NCBI GenBank assembly: GCA_018398805.1
Contig: JAGFBZ010002257.1
Span: 62,001-126,000 of the forward strand
Direction of reading: 5' to 3'
Length of the DNA: 64,000 nucleotides
Origin: Hirundichthys speculiger
Lineage: Eukaryota; Chordata; Actinopteri; Beloniformes; Exocoetidae
Made by a program: the position numbers and the translations under genes. Shown here piece after piece: positions 18,601 through 27,175 of the stretch (the stretch's first letter is position 1; each line of letters opens with the position of its first letter). The notes under the pieces are model-generated. The model searched no databases and was not told the DNA's origin. It was given only the letters and a program-made list of their open reading frames with translations.

Positions 18601-21291
18601 AGTTTGGCTTCACTTCACCAAAGAAAGATGGCAACAAGGCAACTAGCAGTCATTGTAAAGTGGAGATAACAGCGTCGGGAGGGAACACGACTAACATGCA
18701 GAAACATTTGAACACACAACATGTGATAACGAGTGTCGTGTTTTTGACGCTTCGGACTGATGGATCTCAACCCAGCGGCAGTAGCCAAGCTAAGATCACC
18801 TCTGGTAACTCTGGTAAGTAGCTATCCCACTGCCTATGTGCTTCTTTGTAAAACACGCTATAACATTAACGCTATGCTATTAAACAAATACCGTCTGCAT
18901 TACATTTAGAAGATGACCATGATGAGAGAGTCTGGCTGGTTCAGAGGCTGGAAGACATGATTATTTTACTGCTAAAGAATTGTTAATTCTTCATAGTATT
19001 TGCAGATTTGCACTATGCACTTTAGTATTTATTTTTCCTTATTATTATTTTTGATTGCTTAGTGAGCTCATATATCCTTTTAAAAGGGAGATTTTTTCAT
19101 TTATATTAGGAAAAATCTGTTAGTAAAATGTTACACATTCTTGTGTATTTGCACAGTTACATATTACAACAGTTAATACGTTATCCAGGCTTTGGGCCTC
19201 TTTTGACCTCGCTGTTGAGTTTGTAAGGTCGTGATTTTTAAGTGAAAAAAATTGATGCTAATAAAACTGTTTGTTCTCCTTTTCCCCAAATTAGAATCGA
19301 TAAAGAATCGAATCGTTAAACAGTATCGATAATGGAATCGGAATCGGAAAAATCTTATCAATTCCCATCCCTAAACAAGACACAAGATCATGTTGAAGAT
19401 GCTCAGTGCCTCCTGACTGCTGCTGCAGGACTGAAGAAGGTAAACTGCAGCCATTAAATTAACCATGAAGATTACGCTCATAGTTAAATTAATCACACAG
19501 CTGATAACAGTGGAAATGGTCAGTCATGGACCATTGAGGACCAAAATTGACGGTCTGAGCCAAGTGATGGTCAGTCAAACTTCTTCATAAGCAGGTCCAG
19601 AAAGTTCAGTCTGAGTGTAAATGTACCTTCTGCCTGACCTCTGAGAAGGAGGTGCCATACTTCTCTTGCAGATATCGGTAGTCAAAGTTGGGGAACGGGG
19701 ACGGCGCCGGGAAGGTTCCAGATTTCCACAGCTTCCAGATGTTGAGACCGGCCGCGCCCAGCAGCACGAGGAAGCCCACCAGGTAGATGCCCGCCTCCCA
19801 GCCCGGCGGGTTTCGCACCACTGAGTCAGACACACAAACGGCAGCTCCTGAATACCGACACACACACCTGCAGACGCTTTAACCTCGCACTGCTTCGTTT
19901 TAACCTCTGACGGGGGGTTTGATCTCTTTATTTTAACTCCCGACGGGGCTCTAACAAGCTCACAGCCAGACGCAGTTTCGCTCTTTGTCATTTAACAGTG
20001 AGCAGCGACTTTCAGAGACCGTCGGGGAATGTAACGTTTTATGTAAATCAGATAGTTACGGGCAATAACTGGTCATGATCTGATGGATAATCAGAGCGGT
20101 CACATGACCCACAGCCTGCAGGTGGCTGAAGTGATGAGCAGCGGGAAACTGGCTCCCTGCAGCCACCAAGTCTGTGATACGGAGACTTGATCACCGACAA
20201 GTGGAGGTATTTCTAATTTTTTTTTTCCCTTTTGCATAAGTTGTAGTTTATTGCTTTTATTTTGGAAAGTTGTGCAGTGGAAAACAGGTTAACTGCAGGC
20301 ATTTATGATGCGACATTACGTTTTTATGTCCTAACCCTAACCCTAACCCGTTGTTTGCACGTTGTGCATCGTCAGGGTCTCGTGTTGGGACGGAAACAGG
20401 AGGACATTTCAAACCGCTGTCGTCAGCAGGCGACTGGAATGATTTGGGGGGAACGAACACAAGCAGAGTCCCCGCAAATCATTCCTCAAAGAATGATTCA
20501 AAAGGATTTGTGTGTTTGTGTTAAAGTTCAGTAACTTTACCAATCCATGTATCATTCATTTTTTCCTTTTTCAATTGTCAATCAAAAATGGAAAAAATTA
20601 AAAAGTGTTTTTTAATGTAACAAAAAAAAAACCTAAAAAAAATGCCTGTTTTTTTTAATATATTTCAATTTTAGACTTGGATCAAAAATACGAAATTAAA
20701 AAACAGGCCACAGAACTAAATTTGTTTTATAATGGAGGACTGGACTTTCTGTTGTCATTACACATCTGTGCCACTAGATGGAGCCGCACTGCAGTAACCA
20801 GCTAGAGAACAGCAGGACAGTGAACACATGGAGCAGATCTGATGGAACATGGAAGAATGACGCAATCGTCTTGAACAAAGGGGTTTGAACGTTTTTTTTT
20901 TCAGACAGAATTGTTAATATTGCTACCTGAGTTGCTACCAGAACTGTAAAGTTCACTGATTTATACCGTTCTCCATGTCTGTTTCCGAAGCAGCCAGTAA
21001 CAGACTTTTCAAAACAAAAGCATGTGACCAACATGCGTTAACGCACAATAAAATAAATGTTGGCGTTAATAAATTAATAAGTTAACGCAATAATATCGCA
21101 TCAACTTGCCCAGCCCTAGTTCATACTGTTTCTGCATGAAATGAAACTCAAAGTAGATGACAGCTGTCAATCACTCACGTGCACACAGATGGAAAATCAA
21201 GTGAGTGGACACATAGATAGGAAGCAGTCAGTGACATGTACTCACCACTCAGTTGGTAGCCTGATAAATCCTCGCTCTGAGCCGAGGACAT
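6817..21291 (-). CDS. syt12: Synaptotagmin-12, complete spliced CDS (7 coding exons)
   Basis: Coding exons in transcript order are 21291-21246, 19820-19627, 17878-17474, 10703-10488, 8547-8427, 8265-8132 and 6990-6817. They sum to 1290 nt (429 aa plus stop) and stay in phase across six GT-AG introns. The protein has a short N-terminus, one membrane segment (about residues 25-44), a Ser-rich linker, C2A (about 155-285) and C2B (about 290-420). This matches synaptotagmin-12 in order and length (mammalian form about 421 aa, from memory). Family knowledge: Syt12 is a vesicle protein whose C2 domains lack the usual Ca2+-binding aspartates, and it is a PKA substrate at Ser97 in rat. The equivalent RKPSL motif is present here at Ser99. 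C2A loop 1 reads GDFPGCFIRV in place of the usual SDPYVKV type, which supports Ca2+ independence. The ATG follows a 15-nt leader in its exon, and the preceding acceptor implies an upstream non-coding exon. Confidence 0.95.
6991..7489. other. syt12 intron 6, first part
   Basis: Intronic sequence with A- and T-runs and nothing else recognised. Confidence 0.5.
7490..7701 (+). mobile_element. hAT family II 3' fragment
   Basis: Matches the last about 210 bp of the 2480-4949 element, ending ATATCGTTACATCCCTA. The 5' part is missing. Confidence 0.75.
7730..7840. repeat. Dispersed repeat shared with about 45.74-45.96 kb
   Basis: Contains TTGTGATGTGCTGCCCCCCT followed by GTGGTCA, also present near 45.89 kb along with flanking similarity (CCGGCACGTC and GGCTTTAAAG-type blocks). 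Probably a short interspersed element; family unknown. Confidence 0.45.
8132..8265 (-). CDS. syt12: syt12 coding exon 6 (C2B polybasic region)
   Basis: This 134-nt exon completes the split Asp codon and reads DPFVKVYLLQDGRKISKKK, then TSTKRDDTNPIFNEAMIF and SVPSIVLQ. The KISKKKT stretch is the polybasic C2B strand that binds acidic lipids and SNAREs in synaptotagmins, and the NPIFNEA motif is a C2B hallmark. The donor is GTGAGC at 8131-8126. Confidence 0.93.
8427..8547 (-). CDS. syt12: syt12 coding exon 5 (start of C2B)
   Basis: This 121-nt exon encodes AVDAVGEILLSLSYLPTAER and then LTVVVAKCKNLVWTNDKNTA. These are the first strands of C2B, ending one base into the Asp codon that opens DPFVKVYLL in the next exon. 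The acceptor is CACAG and the donor is GTCAGG at 8426-8421. Confidence 0.93.
8989..9610 (-). mobile_element. hAT family I copy B, reverse orientation, internally deleted
   Basis: Starts TAGGGCTGGGCAAGTTAACG (the reverse terminus of the family) and ends ATTAGCCCTA. The flanks are AT-rich, so the duplication (ATTTATAT / ATATATAT) is not convincing. Lies in syt12 intron 4. Confidence 0.8.
9610..9830. repeat. AT-rich microsatellite cluster with (TATC)n
   Basis: (AT)n, then (CTAT)n at about 9705-9724, then (AT)n and (AATTAT)-type repeats. Open frames of Ile/Tyr across it are repeat artefacts. Confidence 0.9.
9831..10487. other. syt12 intron 4, remainder
   Basis: AT-rich sequence. The part near 10320-10370 (AACTGGAAGTCAGTGT followed by ACTGGAGTGATGCGCTC) resembles a common fish LINE segment; nothing else recognised. 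Confidence 0.45.
10488..10703 (-). CDS. syt12: syt12 coding exon 4 (second half of C2A)
   Basis: This 216-nt exon (residues 216-287) encodes VQTNAFTVIFDEHFSVPM, then the C2A loop-3 region FGIDADERN and the strand SDLDLTIRPFNAWLYLQD that closes C2A. The acceptor is CGCAG at 10708-10704 and the donor is GTGTGT at 10487-10482. Phase is 0 on both sides, so the exon is a symmetric half-domain. Confidence 0.94.
10704..11936. other. syt12 intron 3, first part
   Basis: No gene recognised. Contains a T-run at about 11330-11344 and a G-run at about 11786-11808 that is G-quadruplex-prone. Confidence 0.5.
11937..12373 (-). mobile_element. Short hAT related to the 55.4-kb element
   Basis: Begins TAGGGCTGTAGCGATACATT and ends AATCGATAAAATCCCTA. 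A perfect 8-bp target-site duplication CTGCTGAA flanks it (11929-11936 and 12374-12381). Its sequence is the reverse complement of both ends of the 55445-56662 element, so it is an internal-deletion derivative of that family. Confidence 0.9.
12374..12956. other. syt12 intron 3, middle
   Basis: Nothing recognised apart from a poly-C/(CA)n tract at about 12764-12793. Confidence 0.5.
12957..14100 (-). mobile_element. hAT family II full-length copy, reverse orientation
   Basis: Begins TAGGGATGTAACGATATAGA and ends ACCGGTAACCATTCCATCCCTA-type sequence. Flanks GTCTGCTG and GTCTGCCG are a 7/8 target-site duplication. At 1144 bp without the nested inserts of the 2.5-kb copy, it shows the family's basic length. 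Non-autonomous; no transposase frame. Confidence 0.88.
14482..14858 (-). mobile_element. hAT family III (TAGGGGTG termini), 377 bp
   Basis: Ends TAGGGGTGTGAAAA and GAGGTCCTTACCCCTA. A perfect 8-bp duplication TCTACGAC flanks it (14474-14481, 14859-14866). Two further copies form a tandem at 41500-42364. Confidence 0.92.
14859..15402. other. syt12 intron 3 sequence
   Basis: No gene or repeat recognised with confidence. The plus-strand open frame across 14824-15345 shows no family match. Confidence 0.45.
15403..15545 (+). mobile_element. RTE-type LINE 3' end
   Basis: Contains GTGACTGGTGACCTGTCC and GAGCTGGGATAGGCTCCAGC and ends in (GATGGATG)n, the well-known tail of teleost RTE LINEs. Only the 3' end is present. 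Confidence 0.8.
15575..16825. mobile_element. DNA transposon with 40-bp inverted repeats, LINE nested inside
   Basis: The left terminus 15575-15614 and the right terminus 16786-16825 are inverted repeats differing at 2 of 40 positions (core TTCCTCCCTTAACCCTCAAT). Subterminal TTAACCCTCA-type repeats follow on the left. No transposase seen and no clear target-site duplication, so the superfamily is unassigned. A reversed LINE occupies the middle. Confidence 0.8.
15990..16670 (-). pseudogene. LINE reverse-transcriptase C-terminal fragment
   Basis: The minus-strand frame at 16667-16323 (about 114 codons) reads GREKLDKIIKKASSVLGC, DPVEVVGERRM, SSFSDRLLHPRCVKERYRR and SFLPAAVRLYN, the end of a teleost non-LTR retrotransposon ORF2. 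Its 3' UTR continues to about 15990, where the opposite strand reads AAGATAATCCTTTATTTGTC. It is 5'-truncated. Confidence 0.8.
16840..17272 (+). mobile_element. L2/Maui-type LINE 3' UTR
   Basis: Contains the widespread fish tail GGAGTTTTTTCTTGCCACTG, CTGGGTCTCTGTAAAGCGCC and GACGCTATACAAATAAAATTG. A short CCCTAACCCTAA telomere-like motif sits at about 17041-17053. Confidence 0.75.
17474..17878 (-). CDS. syt12: syt12 coding exon 3 (Ser-rich linker and first half of C2A)
   Basis: This 405-nt exon (135 codons, residues 81-215) begins RVAANNHRRTST. It holds the linker with the basic-Ser motif RKPSL (Ser99, equivalent to the PKA site of rat Syt12) and the Ser-rich block SISTDSLTSISS. It then enters C2A (VGQLEATMEF ... 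GKDLLEREEGDFPGCFIRV). The expected Asp residues of C2A loop 1 are absent, as in other Syt12 proteins. The donor is GTAAGA at 17473-17468. The exon is markedly GC-rich compared with the surrounding intron. Confidence 0.94.
18339..19373 (+). mobile_element. hAT with BED-finger remnant (TAGGGTTGGGAATCGA family)
   Basis: Perfect 8-bp target-site duplication AACAAGAC (18331-18338 and 19374-19381). Termini are TAGGGTTGGGAATCGAGAAC and TCAATTCCCATCCCTA. Plus-strand sequence at about 18570-18730 encodes, across one frameshift, a BED zinc-finger-like stretch (SKVWLHFTK, then SSHCKVEITASGGNTTNMQK with HLNTQH). The rest of the transposase is deleted. Lies in syt12 intron 2. Confidence 0.92.
18560..18735 (+). 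pseudogene. hAT transposase BED zinc-finger remnant
   Basis: The order Cys-x-x-Cys-equivalent, His, His with GGNTTNMQKHL is diagnostic of ZBED/hAT N-termini. One of the two expected cysteines appears as Ser and a frameshift interrupts the region, so it is inactive. Confidence 0.7.
19627..19820 (-). CDS. syt12: syt12 coding exon 2 (transmembrane segment)
   Basis: This 194-nt exon encodes VVRNPPGWEAGIY, a hydrophobic membrane span (residues about 25-44, rich in Leu, Val, Gly and Ala, ending at Trp-Lys), then a juxtamembrane PSPFPNFDYRYLQEKYG block that is a Syt12 signature. The acceptor is CTCAG at 19825-19821 and the donor is GTACAT at 19626-19621. The exon leaves phase 0. Confidence 0.93.
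19821..20521. other. syt12 intron 1 (coding numbering), first part
   Basis: No gene recognised. Contains a short telomere-like motif CCTAACCCTAACCCTAACCC at 20330-20349. Confidence 0.5.
20522..21118 (+). mobile_element. hAT family I copy C, 5'-truncated
   Basis: Ends ACTTGCCCAGCCCTA and matches the 3' half of copies D-F from GTTCAGTAACTTTACCAATC onward. The TAGGGCTGGG start is missing. Confidence 0.8.
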
Positions 21292-21306
21292 GGTGCTGCA
21301 GCCAGC
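21246..21306 (-). CDS. syt12: syt12 coding exon 1 (start codon, first 15 codons)
   Basis: On the minus strand an acceptor (TTCTTGCAG) precedes 15 nt of 5' UTR. The ATG at 21291-21289 then opens MSSAQSEDLSGYQLS. The exon ends one base into the next codon at a GTGAGT donor (21245-21240). The coding part is 46 nt (21246-21291). The short variable N-terminus before the membrane helix fits Syt12. No longer upstream coding frame is needed, because the acceptor sits only 15 nt before the ATG. Confidence 0.88.
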
Positions 21307-21959
21307 CTGCAAGAACACATCCAAGCAAAAAAACCACCTCAACAGTCTGTTTGACATCAGAGACCAGGACAGTGTTTTGCAGGGCTCTCCGTCTTCAACC
21401 GTCGACGTGAGTCAGAGTCAACGCCAGCCAGCTCAGGGCCACGGGACAAAATGTACCACAAGGCCCTAATAACTCCTGACACCTGCTGCCTGCAGACGCA
21501 CAAACAGGCGGACTGAAGGCGCACAAACACGCCTCCATCGACTGACCCATTGATCAGAGCGGGAACAGGTGGAGGAGGGAAACTCATTAGTGAAGGAGGC
21601 TGGTCGATTGAAAACCAGATGACTCCAGGTGCAAAATGACTCCAACAACAATCCTCTTTGTTTTATTCTGCCAGATAATCAACGAAACCCTTTTATTTAT
21701 TGGGCAATCAGGGACGCCTGGTTTAAAAGTGGCTCTAAAACTAGCAAAAACAGTCAGGTGTGTCAGATAAGCTGAGGTTTTAAAGTCCGAGCCCCTGGAG
21801 AACGACACAACAGAGTCACATAACGGAGCACATGGACCTTTGGTATGTAGGTGGATCTGGTGGTTCAACACCGGATGGTTCTGGCTCATTTTCAGGCAAC
21901 ACAACAAACAAACAGACGATGTCTCTGTGGTGATGAGACAAACGAGCATCATCTCATCA
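21307..21959. other. Putative first intron of syt12, coding-proximal part
   Basis: No gene or repeat recognised. Overlapping short frames lack similarity to known families. Confidence 0.5.
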
Positions 21960-21979
21960 GGAGAGTGGCTATAAGTTAT

Positions 21980-22463
21980 CTACCGATTTTTTTTTTTTTT
22001 GCCACTCTGTAAAAATATATTCTCTGCTGTTTCCTCTTAAAGCAAAGAACAGATCTGAGCTGAGCCGGTAACGACCTGCAGCAACCTTCTGGAAAGATAC
22101 GCAGCGCGAAACTGGCAATGAATGTGGGTCTGGATACGGCCGAGACGGAGAGGAAGTGGAAAAACGCAAGAGATAAGTTTAGTAAGTTTAGCTAGTTCGT
22201 GATTGTCCCTCTTGTGTTGTGGCGTGGAATAACATAGCGGAGACTGCGCTGGTATAAATCAAAAGTGATGGCGGCATCTCTGCGACAAGCTGACGCCGAC
22301 ACATTGCCGCGAGAGCATACACGGGGAAGTGTCCGCATGCGTCCACGACAACGCGCGCAACATCGCGGCAGCCAACCCTCCCGGACTTATCGGTTAACGG
22401 TTATTAATCATTAAAGGGCATCGCTTAACGATCATAAAAAAAAATCCAAAATGTGCATCCCTA
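21980..22463 (+). mobile_element. Decayed hAT with MADF-domain segment
   Basis: The right end GTGCATCCCTA is hAT-like. Plus-strand sequence at 22115-22195 encodes AMNVGLDTAETERKWKNARD, a MADF-type domain piece. Further right, about 22340-22376 reads VHDNARNIAAAN, a hAT transposase core motif. The left terminus is not visible. Confidence 0.55.
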
Positions 22464-24695
22464 CTTTGGACACAACAAATAACTTGCAGAGAAAGAGAGG
22501 TCTTGATACCTGGCCAGCGTCCTAATTATCTTCCGCTCCGACATAAATAATTAGTCCTGTTCCTCTGGATTCAGCTTTGACTTTCAGGATTTGGCAACAA
22601 CCAAAGAAACTTCCTCTGGGTGCCGCTGGATGAGCGTACAACCAATCAGAGGAACGAAGCAGATACGTAGGTAGAGCAACAACCAGACTAGTATCAACAA
22701 CAGACAGTAGGAGTCGTCGTATAAAGCCCACCGTCGCCCCGACTGCCACTGGTCCAGTACATGCTGTACAGCTGGAAGTGGCTGTGAATGTCATGGTACC
22801 AGACCCATCTCATGAGAGGGAACTTTTGAAGTTTTATTGCAGTTTTTAACTGGGCGGGAGCAAAATGTTTGGGGACTAATCTCTCCAGTGATTCAGTGCT
22901 GCACTCCTGCAGCTCGGTTCGACTCATGGTGAGCACCGTGAAGGCGCAGGGAGGCTCTTGTTTGTTTGAAGCACTGTTCTGTCGGGTTCCAGCAGCAAAA
23001 ACCCACATACTCGAGCTGGAGGATGCGCCATGACGCACCCTGTCCAACGACCGCACTCGTTACTCATCTTTGATCCACACAAGTTCTCCACATATGCATT
23101 AAAGCCTCCCTCTGACTCGCAGGGTGACGTCCTCCTCTAAAGGAACCGGTTTGATTGGACCGATCCTCACAGGAAGGGACAACCTGCAGTAATTTGGATA
23201 ATCGCACAAGGACCAGGGAAAACGACAGGCTTCCGGCATGTTGGACTTTGATCTGAATTCAGAGAGACGTCTTTCAGCTGCTTTTCTTTTACTGAGCGTG
23301 TGACAAACCGAGACTAGGCTCTTTGTGAAAACAGACATCAGGTGTGTTTCAGTTGCAACAAGAAACCTCCTCATCTTATGTCTTCCCTTGCTCGAAAAGA
23401 TGATGATTTTTTTTGTTTTTTTTTAACCACATGCACCCCTTTCTCACTTGGCAAGCTGAAAGAAAAATAAAGAAATAAATGGTTGCTGGTGTGTGACTCA
23501 TTCCTCCTCCCTCCTCCTTCCCCGCTTGTTGGAATCTCCCCATATCTCAGCAGCTTGGGAGAAATGGGAGCATTACACTAATGATATAGAAAAAAGGCTG
23601 GGGTGGGGTGGGGGAGGGCTGGGGGGGGGGGGGGGGGGCTGCAGGGGGCATGTGTGCTTTGCAGACCACAACCACACAAGCCAATTAGAGCGGCTGACGC
23701 AGTGCAGGGTCCAACAGAGGGGGGAAGTTTGTGCAGAACAGAAGCCCCTCCCCCACCGGCTCACCTGAAAGGTAACACGTGTGAGCAGAGAAGATCCGGG
23801 AGGAAGAGGCGGTCCGGGTCGAGGACTGGGAGGGAAAGGCACGGAGCAAGACGGCGTCTCAGACAGATTTAGTAGAAATAATGAGGCAGCGTGGGCGATG
23901 TGCTGCGTCAGAGCGCTGGAGGCAGCAGATCGCTGACAGAGGAGCCTGCAACGATAGAAACTAAACTCACTGTAGTCTCCTCCATTGTTTTAATTTCATT
24001 CCAGCACCGGAGGCTTCGGGGAAGTTTGTTTAATCAGTCACAGGACTCCAACCGTCGTCGATTCTTTTACAGTCGGGTCACTGCCGGGACCGCCAGTTGC
24101 TTACTTTTCATAGAATATATATTAGAATTGGGAGCAGTTCAGTGTCTGAAACATCATCTTCCTGGACAGGAGATCCAGCGTGCTATAAAACAAGACACCT
24201 GTGCGTGTGATGGACGTGCACATCTTCGGATATGAGCTAAGAACGGAGGTGAATGCTAACGCGTCGGTGGTTCTGTGCTTTGTCACATGGGTGCACTTTG
24301 GTATTGGACACGTTTAACTCAAGCAAGAGTTCACGTCTTCTGATCTTGCTTCTGCTGAACATGCACAAATTAAAATTATAGATCCTTAACTAAATGCAAT
24401 AGCAGAAAGCTCAAAATTTAACCAAGTTTATTTTAGCTGAGCGCAGCAGCAAGAGTCAATCATACAGCACGTAGACTGGATGGTTGAGTCTGTGACAATA
24501 CAAATTAACATTTATAGTAGTAACCTGACTGATCAAAAGGCAGGAACTGGTTCAATAAACATTTGGGTAAGTGTGAAGACAGTCTCCAAAACCAAAAGGA
24601 AGGAGTTCATTTGATATGCGTTTTGGTAGGTGCAACGAAGGTTCCCCCCTCACATATGGCTGCTTTCCTCTCTGGGAAAATTCTCACAAATCATT
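22464..24695. other. Unassigned intronic sequence
   Basis: No gene recognised. A G-rich run at about 23602-23645 is G-quadruplex-prone; its flanking long frames are composition artefacts. Confidence 0.5.
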
Positions 24696-24698
24696 CAG

Positions 24699-25310
24699 TG
24701 CGTTTACATGGGAAGTTTAATTCCTCTTTAATTCAGAATTAAAATTAAGGCCGATTTAAAATGATTAAAAATTACCATGTAAACACCTAATTCCGAATGA
24801 AAATGTCCATTCCCAATCAACTTAATTCCGAAGTAAGTGGCTGGTTTATTCTGATTTTAAATCCGAATAAAATAATTCCGCGGTCATGTAAACACTCATT
24901 CCGCTTTAAATCAATTCCGGTCTTTCTGCGCATGCTCGTTCCCTTGCCCGTCTGTCGTGATGATGCTTATATTCCGCTTTGGACTTGTTGAAAATCATCA
25001 ACATGATGTTGTTGTGCTGCTGCTTCAGAAATAAAATCAAAACAAATCCAAAAAGGATGCTAATAATGTAGTCCTCCATGTTGTTGCTAATCAAGTAAGT
25101 TTGTTTTCTTCCGGTAGACGTAAATACGTAAAGACGTCCGCCCCCCCCATCCAATCAGAACCCTTCCCAGCCCCCAGACTTTAAGCGGAATTGGATAAAG
25201 CCGAAATTCAGAATTACTATTTCCATGTAAACTCGAAGGAAAACAGTTTGATTCGGAATTATTTAATTCGGAAAAATTAATTCCGAATTAAAAAACATCA
25301 TGCAACCGTG
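24699..25310. mobile_element. Probable MITE (GTGCGTTTACATG family)
   Basis: Starts GTGCGTTTACATGG and contains repeated ATTCCGAATTAA-type and CATGTAAAC motifs in inverted order toward both ends. This resembles fish Harbinger/ISL2EU-type miniature elements. The right terminus (ATCATGCAACCGTGGCC) is diverged, so the boundaries are approximate. Confidence 0.55.
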
Positions 25311-25429
25311 GCCACTGATGTGTGAGGTGTTAACTTCTTTCATCCGTTCTTTGTTGGGGAGTTCTAACACCTAGACAGAAGCATCCTGTATTCAAATTCT
25401 TCCACGACAGTGTAAAACGTGCGGTCGTA

Positions 25430-25842
25430 TCGCTCCTCTTCCTCGGCCGGTTTTGTGATGGCAGCGCAGCGAGTGAAGGAGATGCTTGTCTGAGGAGCTC
25501 GGAAAGAAATTATAGATCAGCACACTAATGAAGGCCATAACAGCATCTCAAAGCAGCTTCATGTTCCTCTGGCTGCAGCTGCTATTAAGAAGTATGAGGT
25601 CCGTGGGACCGTAGCCAACCAGCCAGGATGAGGCTGCAAAATGAAAAGCAACTCCAGACCCATTAGAGGAATAGCGTGGATGATAGTGAACGAGCCAAGG
25701 AAACATCCAAAGACATTGGAGCTGAACGCCAAGGTCGAGGCGCGTCTCTGTCTGACTGCACCACCATCATGGAGGAAGAACCAGCAGAACTCCACTTTAA
25801 AGGAAAAACACTCAATAAAGGCAGACTTCAATCTGCTTAATT
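25430..25842 (+). pseudogene. Tc1-like transposase, N-terminal fragment
   Basis: From about 25490, LSEELGKKIIDQHTNEGHNS is followed by ISKQLHVPLAAAAIKKYEVR, GTVANQPG and a stop, then (with frame breaks) the region equivalent to the second DNA-binding part and the KGRLQSA-like segment. This is the paired HTH portion of a Tc1 transposase. It stops where hAT copy D begins. Confidence 0.75.
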
Positions 25843-26983
25843 TAGGGCTGGGCAACGATTAAAATTTTTAATCGTGATTAATTGCATCCTTTCCCTGATT
25901 AATCATGATTAATCGCATTGTATACGCAAAATCAAATAATGAATTCAAAAGTAGTGTAAAATGCACTTTTATTTAAATGTTCTGCTGCCATATGAACTAA
26001 AGTGTCATAACATTTGTTGTTCAAACACTTTTAACATCAGCACTTGTCAGTAACACAGATTTAGTGTAAATCTCATCTTAAAAAATATAAAAATAAAATA
26101 AAGCTTATTGCCACTGCCAGGGCATTAATGTCATCCTGTTTTTATAGAAAAAATAAAAAAAAAGTCTACCAACAAAATCCAACAAAATGATTGTGTCTCA
26201 GCACAATCAGAACATTAAAACAGATAATTTCTGAGGTAACAGCAGAAACTTTTAACGGGGAGTTCAACTTGTCAGTTGTTACAAATAACCTTGTTTCTGT
26301 TGAATCCTCCATCTGGTAGAACTTTAAAATGAAAATGTCCATGTTAAAGCTCTGTAACTTTACCAATCCGTGTATCATTCATTTACATTTTCAATTGTCA
26401 ATCAAAAATTTAAAAAATAATTAAAAAGTGACATTTTATTTCGTTTTTCGTTTTTTAATCTAACACACACACAAAAAAAGAAAAAATGCCTGTTTTTTTA
26501 ATATTTCAATTTTAGTCTTGGATCAAAAATATGAAATGAAAAAACGGGCCACAGAACTGAATTAGTTTTATATTGGAGGACTGGACTTTCTGTTGTCATT
26601 ACACATCTGTGCCACTAGATGGAGCCGCACTGCAGTAACCAGCTAGAGAACAGCAGGACAGTGAACACATGGAGCAGATCTGATGGAACATGGAGGAATG
26701 ACGACAAAGTTTTGTTGCAGTCCAGAATTTTGTTTCCAGACAGAATTGTTAATATTGTTACCTGAGTTGCTGCCTGAACTGTAAAGTTCACAGATTTTTA
26801 CCGTTCTCCATGTCTGTTTTAGCTTTACCTTGTTTACCCGCCAATTTTCTTCCGGTTCTGCAGCAGCCAGTAACAGACTTTTCAAAACAAAAGCACGTGA
26901 GCAAAATGCATTAACGCGCGATAAAATAAATGTCGGCGTTAATAAATTAATGCGATAATAACGCGTTAACTTGCCCAGCCCTA
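25843..26983 (+). mobile_element. hAT family I copy D, full length
   Basis: TAGGGCTGGGCAACGATTAA to GTTAACTTGCCCAGCCCTA, 1141 bp. The flanks are only 5/8 similar (GCTTAATT / GCCAAAAT). Inserted in the Tc1 pseudogene. Confidence 0.88.
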
Positions 26984-27175
26984 GCCAAAATGCACGCTGA
27001 CTGACGAGCCCTGGATTTAAACCTTTTGAACATCTGCGGAGTGATGTGTGGAGGAGGCAGTCTTCAAACCTGACACAGCTGGAGCCGTTTGCTCAGGAAA
27101 AGTGGATCAAAGTAGCTGTTGACAGAGACGTCTGGAGTCCCTGGACCATCTCTCTACAGAGCAGCTGTGAAACCC
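26984..27175 (+). pseudogene. Tc1-like transposase, C-terminal fragment
   Basis: Reads PGFKPFEHLRSDVWRRQSSN and LTQLEPFAQEKWIKVAVDRD, the Tc1 segment equivalent to SPDLNPIEHLW and the region following it. The central catalytic part between the two Tc1 pieces is missing, so a deletion accompanied or preceded the hAT insertion. Confidence 0.75.
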
